A DNA stretch of 9,271 nucleotides. Origin: Acidobacteriota bacterium. GTDB lineage: Bacteria > Acidobacteriota > Polarisedimenticolia > JAPUIV01. Below the pieces are notes generated by a model, which saw nothing but the letters and a program-made list of their open reading frames with translations, made no database searches and was not told the origin of the DNA. Positions within the stretch are counted from its first letter, which is position 1. Each line of letters starts with the position of its first letter. This document shows, piece after piece, positions 1 to 6,729 of the stretch. The DNA lies in NCBI GenBank assembly GCA_027296665.1, contig JAPUIV010000152.1:1-9271 (forward strand), given 5' to 3'. The position numbers and the translations under genes were made by a program.

Positions 1-1
1 T

Positions 2-115
2 CGGGAGGGGATCGCCTGTGAGGCCGGGATCCCTGCTGGTTGGGAGTCTGGGGAGCCGATTGACAGATTCTGGTTCGGATCGGATGACCGATTTGGTACT
101 ATTTCCTCGAAATGA
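2..115 (+). CDS. Possible 3' end of an upstream gene overlapping the fusion gene by ATGA
   Basis: The reading frame starting at base 2 is open for 37 codons from the window edge and stops with TGA at 113-115. That stop overlaps the ATG of the next gene in the classic ATGA arrangement of translationally coupled genes. The large downstream gene has no recognisable Shine-Dalgarno sequence, which fits coupling. The peptide ends in FGTISSK and I do not recognise it. Against it: only 37 codons are visible, third-position GC is lower than in the neighbouring genes, and another frame is also open here, so this may be plain intergenic DNA. The sequence upstream of base 1 would decide. Confidence 0.3.
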   Translation, partial: REGIACEAGIPAGWESGEPIDRFWFGSDDRFGTISSK

Positions 116-3100
116 ATACGGAGAAGAAAAAAGGTATCTGCGGGATCTGCCCCGCCGGTTGCTGGGTGGAGCTGGAAATGAGGGAAGGGAGGATCGTCGG
201 GATCGGTCCCGACACCAGCCACCCCCTCGGGATGATCTGCCGGCGCGGCCAGCACTCCCCGGAAATCGTCTATTCGGAACATCGCCTGAAATATCCAATG
301 AAGCGGACCGGTCCGAAGGGCAGCAATGAATTTGAGCGGATCACCTGGGACCAGGCATATGGCACCATTGTCGAGCGGTTGAATGGGATAAAAGCGGAAT
401 CGGGGCCGGAGGCGGTGGCCATCTACACCGGCCGCGGCGCCTTTGAACTGTCACTTTGCGACGTCTTCCAGCCCAAGGGTGTGGCGGTCGGATCGGCCTC
501 GAGCGTGCTGTTCCCGTTCGGTTCGCCCAACACCATGGGGGTCGGGGCTCTCTGCTATGTTTCGTTCGCCATGATCGCTCCCCATGTGACGATGGGCCGG
601 ATGTTGATCAACATGTTCACCGACATGGAACATTCCGAGTTGCTGGTGGTGTGGGGTGCGAACCCGGCCACCGACTCGCCGCCGCTGGATATGTACCGGC
701 TCGAAGCGGCCGCCAGGCGGGGGGCCGAGGTGGTGGTGATCGATCCCCGGCGGACCGAAACAGTGGAGATGTGCAACGCGCAATGGATCCCCATCCGGCC
801 AGGGACCGATGGCGCCCTGGCCCTCGGCTTGATCGAAGTGATGATCGACGAGGAGATCTACGACGAGGAATTCGTGGACAAGTGGACCCACGGTTTCGAG
901 GAATTGGCCCGGTATGTCCAGCATTTCCGCCCCGAGGTTGTCGAGCGGATCACCGGTGTGAAAGCGGAAACGATCCGCGCCCTGGCGCGGCGTTTGTGCG
1001 AGGCGGGAGGGGCCGCCCCGGTCATGTACACCGGCCTGGAGTATGCCAATAGCGGTATTCAGGCGATGCGGGGCGTGTTCACCCTGTGGGCCCTCGCGGG
1101 TCAGATGGATGTCCCCGGCGGTCTCTGTTTCGCCGGAGAGAATTCCCATTTTCCGATCAACCACGACGGGAACATCGCCGCTCCCGATGGTAAACTGGCG
1201 ATTGCCGCCGACAAGTTCCCCCTCTACAGCCATTATCGCGGTGAATGTCATGCCTCGGGGCTTGTGGATGCCGTTCTCGACGGCAAGCCCTACCCCATCA
1301 AGGGCCTGATCATCCATGGCGCCTCCCTGTTGACCTCGTGGCCCGAAACACCCGTCTGGAAAAAGACTCTGTCGTCACTGGATTTTCTGGTCACCATCGA
1401 TCGCCAGTTGACTGCCGATTCCGCTTTCGCCGACATTGTCCTGCCGGCCACCACTATGTTCGAAATCGAGTCCTACATGACCTATGGCCCGATCTTTCGA
1501 ATCCGGGAGAAATGCATCGAACCGGTGGGAGAGGCCCGCAACGATTATCTGATCATGGCCGAACTGGCCAGGCGGCTGGGTTACGGCCACCTCTATCCCC
1601 AATCGGAGGAGGAACTCCTGAGCCATATATTGAAGGGCAGCGGCTACACTCCGGATCAGGTCCGGAAGGCGGGGGGGTGGGTGAAACTCCCCACCCACAT
1701 GATGGAGTACAAGAAATGGGAAAAGGGAAAGTGCCGGCCCGATGGCGAACCCGGCTTCGACACGCCCACGGGTAAGTTCGAGATTTATTCCACCGTGCTG
1801 GAAGATTATGGCTACGAACCTCTGCCCAAGTACACCGAACCGACGGAGGGTCCCCTGGCCAATCCTGGGTTGGCCGAGAAATTTCCCATCGTCTTCAATT
1901 CGGGCGCGAGGCCGCACACCGATTTCCGCTCGCAGCACCACGGCATCGAACCGCTGGTGCGGGACAACCCCGAGCCGAGCATGGAAATGAACACCGCCGA
2001 CGCGAAGGCGCGGGGGATCGAATCGGGCGACCTGGTGAAGTTGAGCAGCCCCCGGGGATCGGTGCAGTTTCGCGCGCAGGTCTCTGATCGTATCGTTCAG
2101 GGGGCGATCGAGGCCAACATGGGCGGCGGCGGACCGATCGGGCCGAAGGCCTGGCGGGAATCCAATGTCAACAACCTGACCGACTTGCAGAATTACGACG
2201 AAATATCGGGGTTTCCCGTCTTCAAGGCTCTTCTCTGCGAGGTGGAAAAGGCGGAGGAGGGAACGGCGCAGAGTCGCGCCGTGTCAACACGGGTGATCAG
2301 ATCCATGGGCCATCGGCTGCCGGTCGCTGCCCAGAAGCAGCCGGCGGTTCGGATCTATCTGGATAACAACGCCACCACCGAAATGGATCAACAAGTTAGG
2401 GACGCCATGATGCCCTTTCTGAGTACGGCGCATGGGAATCCCTCTAGCATCCACGAAATGGGCCGCGCCGCCAGGGAAGGCCTCCGGAACGCGCGCTTCC
2501 ATCTGGCCCGCCTGCTCAACTGCAGGCCCCGGCGGATCATTTTCACCGGCTCCGGATCCGAGGCAGATAACCTGGCCCTGAAGGGTGTCGCCTTCGCGCA
2601 CCGGGACCGGGGGGAACGGATCATCACGACCGTCGTGGAGCATCCCGCCGTACTGAACTGTTGCAAGTTCCTGGAAAGGAACGGATACGAAGTTATCTAC
2701 CTGCCGGTCGACCGGTCGGGCCGGCTGGATCCGGAGGATCTGAAGAAGGCGATCACCGACGGTACCATCCTCGTGTCGATCATGATGGTTAACAACGAGG
2801 TGGGAACCATTTTCCCCATCAAGGAACTGGCAAAGATCGCGCACGCGCGCGGCGTTCTGTTTCATACCGATGCCGTCCAGGCGGCCGGAAAGATCCCGAT
2901 CAATGTCGAAGATCTCGATGTCGACCTGCTTTCCTTATCGGGCCATAAATTTCACGCGCCCAAGGGAGTTGGCGCTCTTTTTGTAAAAAAGGGCGTGGAA
3001 CTGGAACCGTTGGTCCATGGGGGCAAGCAGGAATATGGAATCCGGGCCGGAACGGAAAATGTGGCATCTATCGTGGGCATGGGGAGGGCGTCGGAACTGG

Positions 3101-3504
3101 CCCTCGACTCGCTTCGCAGGATGGACGAGGTCCGCGAACTGCGGGACGAACTTCAGGAAAAGATCACCAGCCTCCTTCCCGACGCCAGGCTGAACGGCCC
3201 TTCCGAACCGAGGATTCCCAACACCATCAACATGACACTCCCCAACCTTCGAGGAGAATCGATGGTCATCGCACTCGACCAGAAAGGGGTCGCCCTCTCG
3301 TCGGGATCGGCGTGCAAGTCGGGGTCGCCGGAACCGTCCCATGCCTTGATGGCCATGGGAATGAGCGAGGAGGACGCCCACTGCACGGTGCGGTTCTCCC
3401 TGTCCAGATATACCACCGGAAAGGAAATCGCCCACACGGCGGTTGCCCTGGAGGAAGTGCTGGAAGAAATGGAAGCGGCAGTCCGGTTCCTGCCCTGCAA
3501 GTGA
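112..3504 (+). CDS. Molybdopterin oxidoreductase fused to a NifS-type cysteine desulfurase
   Basis: A 1130-residue two-enzyme chain. Residues 1-712 form a complete DMSO-reductase-superfamily molybdoenzyme. The N-terminal [4Fe-4S] motif is C10-x2-C13-x3-C17-x25-C43, and FGSPN (136-140) precedes C148, the likely Mo ligand. Next come the cofactor-binding segments WGANP (181-185) and VIDPRRTET (209-217), then a C-terminal dinucleotide-binding domain (about 592-712, with GGGGPIG at 671-677). A linker of about 35 residues leads to residues 747-1130, a full-length cysteine desulfurase. It shows DNNATT (751-756), GNPSSIH (775-781), EH (843-844), HTDAVQAAGK (918-927), the PLP lysine K946 in SGHK, RAGTEN (978-983) and the persulfide cysteine C1068 in SSGSAC. 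SRYTTGKEI and the long loop after the cysteine are typical of NifS/IscS group I. No Tat or Sec signal is present, so the protein is probably cytoplasmic. The start at 112 is the first possible one after an in-frame stop at 85-87, and its N-terminus matches the family. Substrate and redox partner are unknown; no partner subunit gene is in the window. Confidence 0.93.
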   Translation: MNTEKKKGICGICPAGCWVELEMREGRIVGIGPDTSHPLGMICRRGQHSPEIVYSEHRLKYPMKRTGPKGSNEFERITWDQAYGTIVERLNGIKAESGPEAVAIYTGRGAFELSLCDVFQPKGVAVGSASSVLFPFGSPNTMGVGALCYVSFAMIAPHVTMGRMLINMFTDMEHSELLVVWGANPATDSPPLDMYRLEAAARRGAEVVVIDPRRTETVEMCNAQWIPIRPGTDGALALGLIEVMIDEEIYDEEFVDKWTHGFEELARYVQHFRPEVVERITGVKAETIRALARRLCEAGGAAPVMYTGLEYANSGIQAMRGVFTLWALAGQMDVPGGLCFAGENSHFPINHDGNIAAPDGKLAIAADKFPLYSHYRGECHASGLVDAVLDGKPYPIKGLIIHGASLLTSWPETPVWKKTLSSLDFLVTIDRQLTADSAFADIVLPATTMFEIESYMTYGPIFRIREKCIEPVGEARNDYLIMAELARRLGYGHLYPQSEEELLSHILKGSGYTPDQVRKAGGWVKLPTHMMEYKKWEKGKCRPDGEPGFDTPTGKFEIYSTVLEDYGYEPLPKYTEPTEGPLANPGLAEKFPIVFNSGARPHTDFRSQHHGIEPLVRDNPEPSMEMNTADAKARGIESGDLVKLSSPRGSVQFRAQVSDRIVQGAIEANMGGGGPIGPKAWRESNVNNLTDLQNYDEISGFPVFKALLCEVEKAEEGTAQSRAVSTRVIRSMGHRLPVAAQKQPAVRIYLDNNATTEMDQQVRDAMMPFLSTAHGNPSSIHEMGRAAREGLRNARFHLARLLNCRPRRIIFTGSGSEADNLALKGVAFAHRDRGERIITTVVEHPAVLNCCKFLERNGYEVIYLPVDRSGRLDPEDLKKAITDGTILVSIMMVNNEVGTIFPIKELAKIAHARGVLFHTDAVQAAGKIPINVEDLDVDLLSLSGHKFHAPKGVGALFVKKGVELEPLVHGGKQEYGIRAGTENVASIVGMGRASELALDSLRRMDEVRELRDELQEKITSLLPDARLNGPSEPRIPNTINMTLPNLRGESMVIALDQKGVALSSGSACKSGSPEPSHALMAMGMSEEDAHCTVRFSLSRYTTGKEIAHTAVALEEVLEEMEAAVRFLPCK

Positions 3505-3511
3505 TCGACCT

Positions 3512-3700
3512 TCAGTTCCCGAGTTCGTCGTCGATGATGGCCTTGAAGGCCTCGAACGGCTGGGCGCCCGAAATGAAACGGCCGTTGATGAAGAATGCGG
3601 GGGTTCCCGTGACTCCCAGCCGTTCGCCATCCCGGTAATCGGCCTCCACGTCATCCCTGAACTCGCCGGAATCGAACGACCGTCGCGACGATTCCCTGGG
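3512..3700 (-). pseudogene. C-terminal remnant of a DsbA-like thioredoxin-fold oxidoreductase
   Basis: The minus strand encodes about 60 residues that read as the end of a DsbA-family (thioredoxin_4 type) protein. A helix-like charged stretch is followed by the cis-proline strand GVTGTPAFFINGR, then FISGAQPFEAFKAIIDDEL and a stop at 3512-3514. This C-terminal end is highly recognisable and looks undamaged. The frame has no ATG. Upstream it runs into the 3' end of the radical SAM gene in a different frame, and the CxxC active-site half is absent. It is therefore most likely the stump of a gene whose 5' part was lost by deletion or rearrangement. The upstream boundary is approximate; recognisable similarity begins near SFDSGEF. 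The stop lies 7 bp from the stop of the convergent fusion gene. Confidence 0.7.
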
Positions 3701-3711
3701 GTGAAGTGGCG

Positions 3712-5445
3712 TTAATGCGATCTGGTCAAGGGGCGGGCGGCGCCGGTCACGGAGGATCGGCGCAGAATCCCGGGCAGGGGAGCCTCGCCGGGCCTTTCCA
3801 CGACGGGGAACCTCTTTTTCACCAGGCGTTTCTTGATGGCATAGGCGGTCTTGTTCATCGAGTAGCGGCTGACCATGTAGTTTTCTACAAAATGCTGGGG
3901 AAACTTCCTGGCGCCCATTTCCTTGAACCGGAACCTGCGTGAGATACCGGTCAGGGAATAGGCTTCCTTGAGGAAATAATAGTACCCGTTTTGCAGCTCC
4001 TCGACCGACATCCTGGTGGGGCGAACGAGAACGTGGGCGCCGTCGAACAACGGCCAGTTGTAATCCATGGCGATGTCGGAATCGGCCGGGCAGGCGGTCC
4101 AGGGGAGAAGTGTTTCGCCGGTGACCGCCTCCTGGAAGGTTCCGGTTCCGGGATAGGGCTGGATGATATTGGCGACCAGGAAATCGATGCCATTCTTGTA
4201 CACGAATTCCAGGGTCTGGTCGAACACCGACGCGTCATCTCCGTCCAGGCCGAAGACGAATGCTCCCATCACCCGGATGCCCGCGTCATGCACCCTCTGG
4301 ATATAGTCCTGCATCGAATCGGTCTGGTTGGACCACTTGTCCAGACCGTCCAGGCCATCCTGGTTCACCGATTCGATGCCGAGAAAGAGTTCCCTGCAAC
4401 CGCTTTCGTAGGCGAGTTTCAGAAGGGCGGGGTATTTGGCGATATCCATGGTGAGCTGGGCGGCCCAGGGCCGGCCCAGGGGGCGGATCGCTTCGCACAA
4501 CTTCTCGAGGGAACCGCGGGCGTTGTACAGGTTATCGTCCCAGAAGAAGAACCGGTTGGTGTATCCGGGTCCTATGAGGCGGATGAGCGAGTCACCGTAT
4601 CTCTTGCCGAGAACCGGCATCCGGGCGAACATTTTGAGGATCCGGTTGAAAAACCCGTCGGGCGCCGATGATATGGTTTCCCGGTCGTATGGGATCCCTT
4701 GACCGCGGATTTCGTCTACCACATCGGAGTAGTCCCGGTTGCGGACCAGTTCCCCGTTGGTAATTTTCACCGCGCAGAAACTGCAATCCAGTTTGCAGCC
4801 GCGCGCGAAGGAGGTCGAGGTGACGATCTGCTGGGGCGTTGGGCGCAGTCCCTGCCAGATTCCCATATCGAGAGTCAGTGTGTTTTTATCCCGGATCCGG
4901 GCGAAGGGAGCCTGGTAAAGAGGTTTAACGGGTCGGCCCTCCTTCACATCGGTCAGAAGCTGGGCGGCGGCCCACTCTCCCTCGCCGGCGACAATCGCAT
5001 CGACGTGCCCCAGACGGGTCCCCTCGTTAGTCATTGCGGAGGCATGAGGCCCGCCGAGAACGGTGATAAGGGAACGCCCGATCGCCTTGTAGGCCTTCCT
5101 CGCCTCCCGGGCCCTCCGATAGGCCTCGCGGACCGAGTTGGTGTACGCGGTGATAAAGAGGACATCGCAGCCATTCCGGGACAGATCGACCTTCATTTCA
5201 ATAAGTTTTTCGATGGGCCTGATGCCTTCGATCAGGTCGTGCTGCAACACCAGCCTGGTGGAGTCGGTAATGATCTTGTTTTTCCGGAGGAATCCGATCA
5301 GGTAGGGATATCCGACCCCGGGGCTTCGCACGAAGGGCCCGGTCTTGCGCTCCAGCTCACCCAGAAACCCCTTCCGTTTGACAGGCGAGTCCACCAGGTA
5401 GGAATCTTTCGGAGACAGGCATATCAGATTGTCAATATTTACCAT
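3712..5445 (-). CDS. B12-binding-type radical SAM protein
   Basis: A 577-residue protein with the layout of cobalamin-binding-domain radical SAM enzymes. Residues 1-180 look like the Rossmann-like B12-binding domain, with VLGGPHASAM (129-138) and VDAIVAGEGEW (148-158). I see no DxHxxG histidine loop, which many members of this family also lack. The radical SAM core starts at 212 and holds the [4Fe-4S]/SAM motif C217-x3-C221-x2-C224. Further core elements are WDDN (302-305), LFLGIESVN (353-361), GAFVFGLDGD (394-403) and IIQPYPGTG (427-435). About 79 residues separate the last cluster cysteine from DDN, longer than the 40-45 I expect, so there is probably an insertion near 250-295. The C-terminal region resembles the extension that follows such cores. 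The start has AAGGA 5 nt upstream. The gene follows the small charged protein by 39 bp on the same strand. Substrate unknown; many relatives methylate or rearrange unactivated carbons. Confidence 0.88.
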   Translation of the reverse strand: MVNIDNLICLSPKDSYLVDSPVKRKGFLGELERKTGPFVRSPGVGYPYLIGFLRKNKIITDSTRLVLQHDLIEGIRPIEKLIEMKVDLSRNGCDVLFITAYTNSVREAYRRAREARKAYKAIGRSLITVLGGPHASAMTNEGTRLGHVDAIVAGEGEWAAAQLLTDVKEGRPVKPLYQAPFARIRDKNTLTLDMGIWQGLRPTPQQIVTSTSFARGCKLDCSFCAVKITNGELVRNRDYSDVVDEIRGQGIPYDRETISSAPDGFFNRILKMFARMPVLGKRYGDSLIRLIGPGYTNRFFFWDDNLYNARGSLEKLCEAIRPLGRPWAAQLTMDIAKYPALLKLAYESGCRELFLGIESVNQDGLDGLDKWSNQTDSMQDYIQRVHDAGIRVMGAFVFGLDGDDASVFDQTLEFVYKNGIDFLVANIIQPYPGTGTFQEAVTGETLLPWTACPADSDIAMDYNWPLFDGAHVLVRPTRMSVEELQNGYYYFLKEAYSLTGISRRFRFKEMGARKFPQHFVENYMVSRYSMNKTAYAIKKRLVKKRFPVVERPGEAPLPGILRRSSVTGAARPLTRSH

Positions 5446-5484
5446 GGATATCCTTTGATCATCCCCCGCCAGGAGCCAGGACCT

Positions 5485-5685
5485 CTAATCCTCCATTTCC
5501 CATGGAAGAGGCTGCGGTCCCGGGATAATATGAGCGATATCGTCGTCAGGTCCCCGATCCTCCTTGGGAGTTTCTTTCCTCTCGGTTTCCCGTTGAGCCC
5601 GCCGTTCATTCTTTCTTTTCTGCTTCTCGCGCCGTTTCTGTTCCTTCTGGCGCTTTGAGAACGATGGGCGTCTCGACGTTGCCAT
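5485..5685 (-). CDS. Small highly charged protein of 66 residues
   Basis: The ATG at 5685 is preceded by a strong GGAGGGG ribosome site (5688-5694), which makes this short frame convincing. Residues 1-45 are extremely rich in Lys, Arg, Glu and Gln and should form one long charged helix (MATSRRPSFSKRQKEQKRRE at the start). After DRGPDDD comes a short uncharged/acidic tail, IAHIIPGPQPLPWEMED. Short proteins beginning with a similar RRPSFxKRQ motif are, from memory, found in deltaproteobacterial-type genomes without known function. It has no signal peptide or membrane segment. It is the first gene of a probable two-gene unit with the radical SAM gene downstream. An overlapping frame (5439-5696) lacks the well-placed ribosome site and is rejected. 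Nucleic-acid or ribosome binding would suit the basic helix but is only a guess. Confidence 0.7.
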   Translation of the reverse strand: MATSRRPSFSKRQKEQKRREKQKRKNERRAQRETERKETPKEDRGPDDDIAHIIPGPQPLPWEMED

Positions 5686-5729
5686 TTCCCCTCCAAAACC
5701 GATTCCCGGATCCCGAGGCCTGACCGAGG

Positions 5730-5735
5730 ATCATA
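5730..5735 (-). promoter_or_regulatory. Possible -10 box for the small-protein/radical SAM unit
   Basis: The minus strand reads TATGAT here, five of six matches to TATAAT, about 45 nt upstream of the ATG at 5685. No convincing -35 box lies 16-18 nt upstream, so the call is weak. Its position in the divergent intergenic region is appropriate. Confidence 0.25.
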
Positions 5736-5784
5736 CTCGAAATTTCATGGTGGAACCAGAAAAAAATCCAGACGCATGGATATC

Positions 5785-5813
5785 TTGACCTGCCGGCAAA
5801 CCGTGGATACCCT
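5785..5813 (+). promoter_or_regulatory. Possible sigma70-type promoter for the lipoprotein methyltransferase
   Basis: TTGACC (5785-5790) is separated by 17 nt from TACCCT (5808-5813). The -35 matches well and the -10 only partly (3 of 6). Transcription would begin near 5820, leaving a short leader before the strong ribosome site and the ATG at 5848. This supports the downstream start over the one at 5776, which would lie inside the promoter. Confidence 0.35.
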
Positions 5814-5835
5814 TATTTGCGGGGTTTCCCCCGAT

Positions 5836-5843
5836 GGAGGTGA
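5836..5843 (+). promoter_or_regulatory. Strong Shine-Dalgarno fixing the methyltransferase start
   Basis: GGAGGTGA is an eight-base match to the anti-Shine-Dalgarno complement. It ends 4 nt before the ATG at 5848 and decides the start in favour of 5848 over the in-frame ATG at 5776, which has no comparable site. Confidence 0.8.
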
Positions 5844-5847
5844 ATCG

Positions 5848-6699
5848 ATGAGGACACAGATAATTAGAGGTTTCAAGATCGGCAAGTTTCACGGAGATGT
5901 TCCTTGCCTGGCCGTGGCGGCGTCGGTCTGCCTGATCCTTGCGGGGTGCGCGGGGACACAGGGTACGGCCGCCGACAAGGGGGCGGGTTCGGAAGAATCC
6001 ACCCGGATCGCCGGGGCCGCGTTGGTGCGCCTGGATCGTGCGATTCTCGATGAGCCCGGCCGGCCCGAGAAGGAGAAGGCCCAGGACGCCGGCCGCAAGG
6101 CGATGGATGTCTACGAATGGCTGGGTATTCAGCCCGGGATGACTGTGGCTGACCTGTTCTGCTCCGGGGGTTACAACACCCACTTGCTTTCCAGGGTTGT
6201 CGGTGACGAGGGGAAGGTCTTTAGCATCTTCGAATTCTACGCCGATAAGGAGGCCTTCGATGGCCGGCTGTACAAGGTTGATTCCCTCACCGAGCGGGTT
6301 GCCAAGAATGGCCTGGACAACGTCGAATTGACCATGAAGACCACCGATCTGGAAGCCGACAGCATCGATGTCATGCTGGTGGTGCGAAACTACCACGACG
6401 TCGAGTGGGTCTTCCCGGGACTGGTGCGCGAGGAAGTAGTGGCGGCGATCCACCGGGCCCTGAAGCCGGGCGGGATCCTGGGAATCGTCGAGGTCGCCAG
6501 CGACAAACCGGGCTGGGACGATGAAACCCACCGCCTGAACGAACAGGTGGTGATCGACGACTTCACCGCCGCCGGTTTCGAGATGGTGGGGAGATCGGAC
6601 ATGCTCGCCAACCCGGATGACGATCACACCACCAACGGGTTCGAGGCGGGTCGACACAACCAGGATCGGTATCTGCTCAAGTTCCAGAAGCCGGCCTAA
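5848..6699 (+). CDS. Lipoprotein-type predicted SAM-dependent methyltransferase
   Basis: A 283-residue protein read from 5848. The N-terminus has basic residues, a hydrophobic stretch (about 18-32) and the lipobox LAGC with Cys34, so export and lipid attachment are predicted. After a low-complexity spacer (35-55), residues 60-283 follow the COG4798-like 'predicted methyltransferase' plan. They show R61-D63 and GMTVADLFCSGGYNTHLL (97-114) in the place of SAM motif I, then GKVFSIF (122-128), RNYHDVEW (180-187), LKPGG (205-209) and the C-terminal DRYLLKFQKP (273-282). Motif I departs from the usual D/E-x-G-x-G: Phe104-Cys105 replace the first glycine region, and Ser106-Gly107-Gly108 remain. Members of this family often carry a signal peptide, which is odd for an enzyme needing cytoplasmic SAM. 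The gene is monocistronic and converges on the secreted DUF1579-like gene with 30 bp between the stops. Function unknown. Confidence 0.85.
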   Translation: MRTQIIRGFKIGKFHGDVPCLAVAASVCLILAGCAGTQGTAADKGAGSEESTRIAGAALVRLDRAILDEPGRPEKEKAQDAGRKAMDVYEWLGIQPGMTVADLFCSGGYNTHLLSRVVGDEGKVFSIFEFYADKEAFDGRLYKVDSLTERVAKNGLDNVELTMKTTDLEADSIDVMLVVRNYHDVEWVFPGLVREEVVAAIHRALKPGGILGIVEVASDKPGWDDETHRLNEQVVIDDFTAAGFEMVGRSDMLANPDDDHTTNGFEAGRHNQDRYLLKFQKPA

Positions 6700-6729
6700 C
6701 CGATTGGCAGAGGCTCCGCCGGGATCGGC

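Noticed and set aside
60..88. Perfect TTGACA (60-65) with GATGAC 17 nt downstream, a possible promoter for the fusion gene
   Set aside because: The -10 matches only 3 of 6 bases, the leader would lack a ribosome site, and the ATGA overlap offers a competing explanation. I kept it out of the feature list.
79..92. Short inverted repeat ATCGG-atga-CCGAT upstream of the fusion gene
   Set aside because: A 5-bp stem arises easily by chance in GC-rich DNA, and no second copy or known operator resembles it.
18..329. 103-codon open frame overlapping the start of the fusion gene
   Set aside because: Its product is low-complexity and Arg/Pro-rich in the region that overlaps the well-supported molybdoenzyme, so it is a frame shadow.
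451..1317. 288-codon antisense open frame within the molybdoenzyme
   Set aside because: High-GC genes often leave long open frames opposite. The product is rich in His, Gly and Pro without a recognisable domain.
2935..3654. 239-codon minus-strand frame covering the DsbA-like remnant
   Set aside because: Its frame differs from the one giving the thioredoxin-like sequence, and it runs antisense through the desulfurase domain.
4699..5658. 319-codon plus-strand open frame across the radical SAM gene
   Set aside because: It is antisense to a gene with clear motifs and to the small protein; its product has no recognisable family.
5776..5847. N-terminal extension of the methyltransferase from the ATG at 5776
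   Set aside because: It has no ribosome site, would overlap the likely promoter, and would put 24 residues before the signal peptide.
5731..6657. 308-codon antisense open frame across the methyltransferase
   Set aside because: It is a shadow of a gene with a strong ribosome site, lipobox and family motifs.
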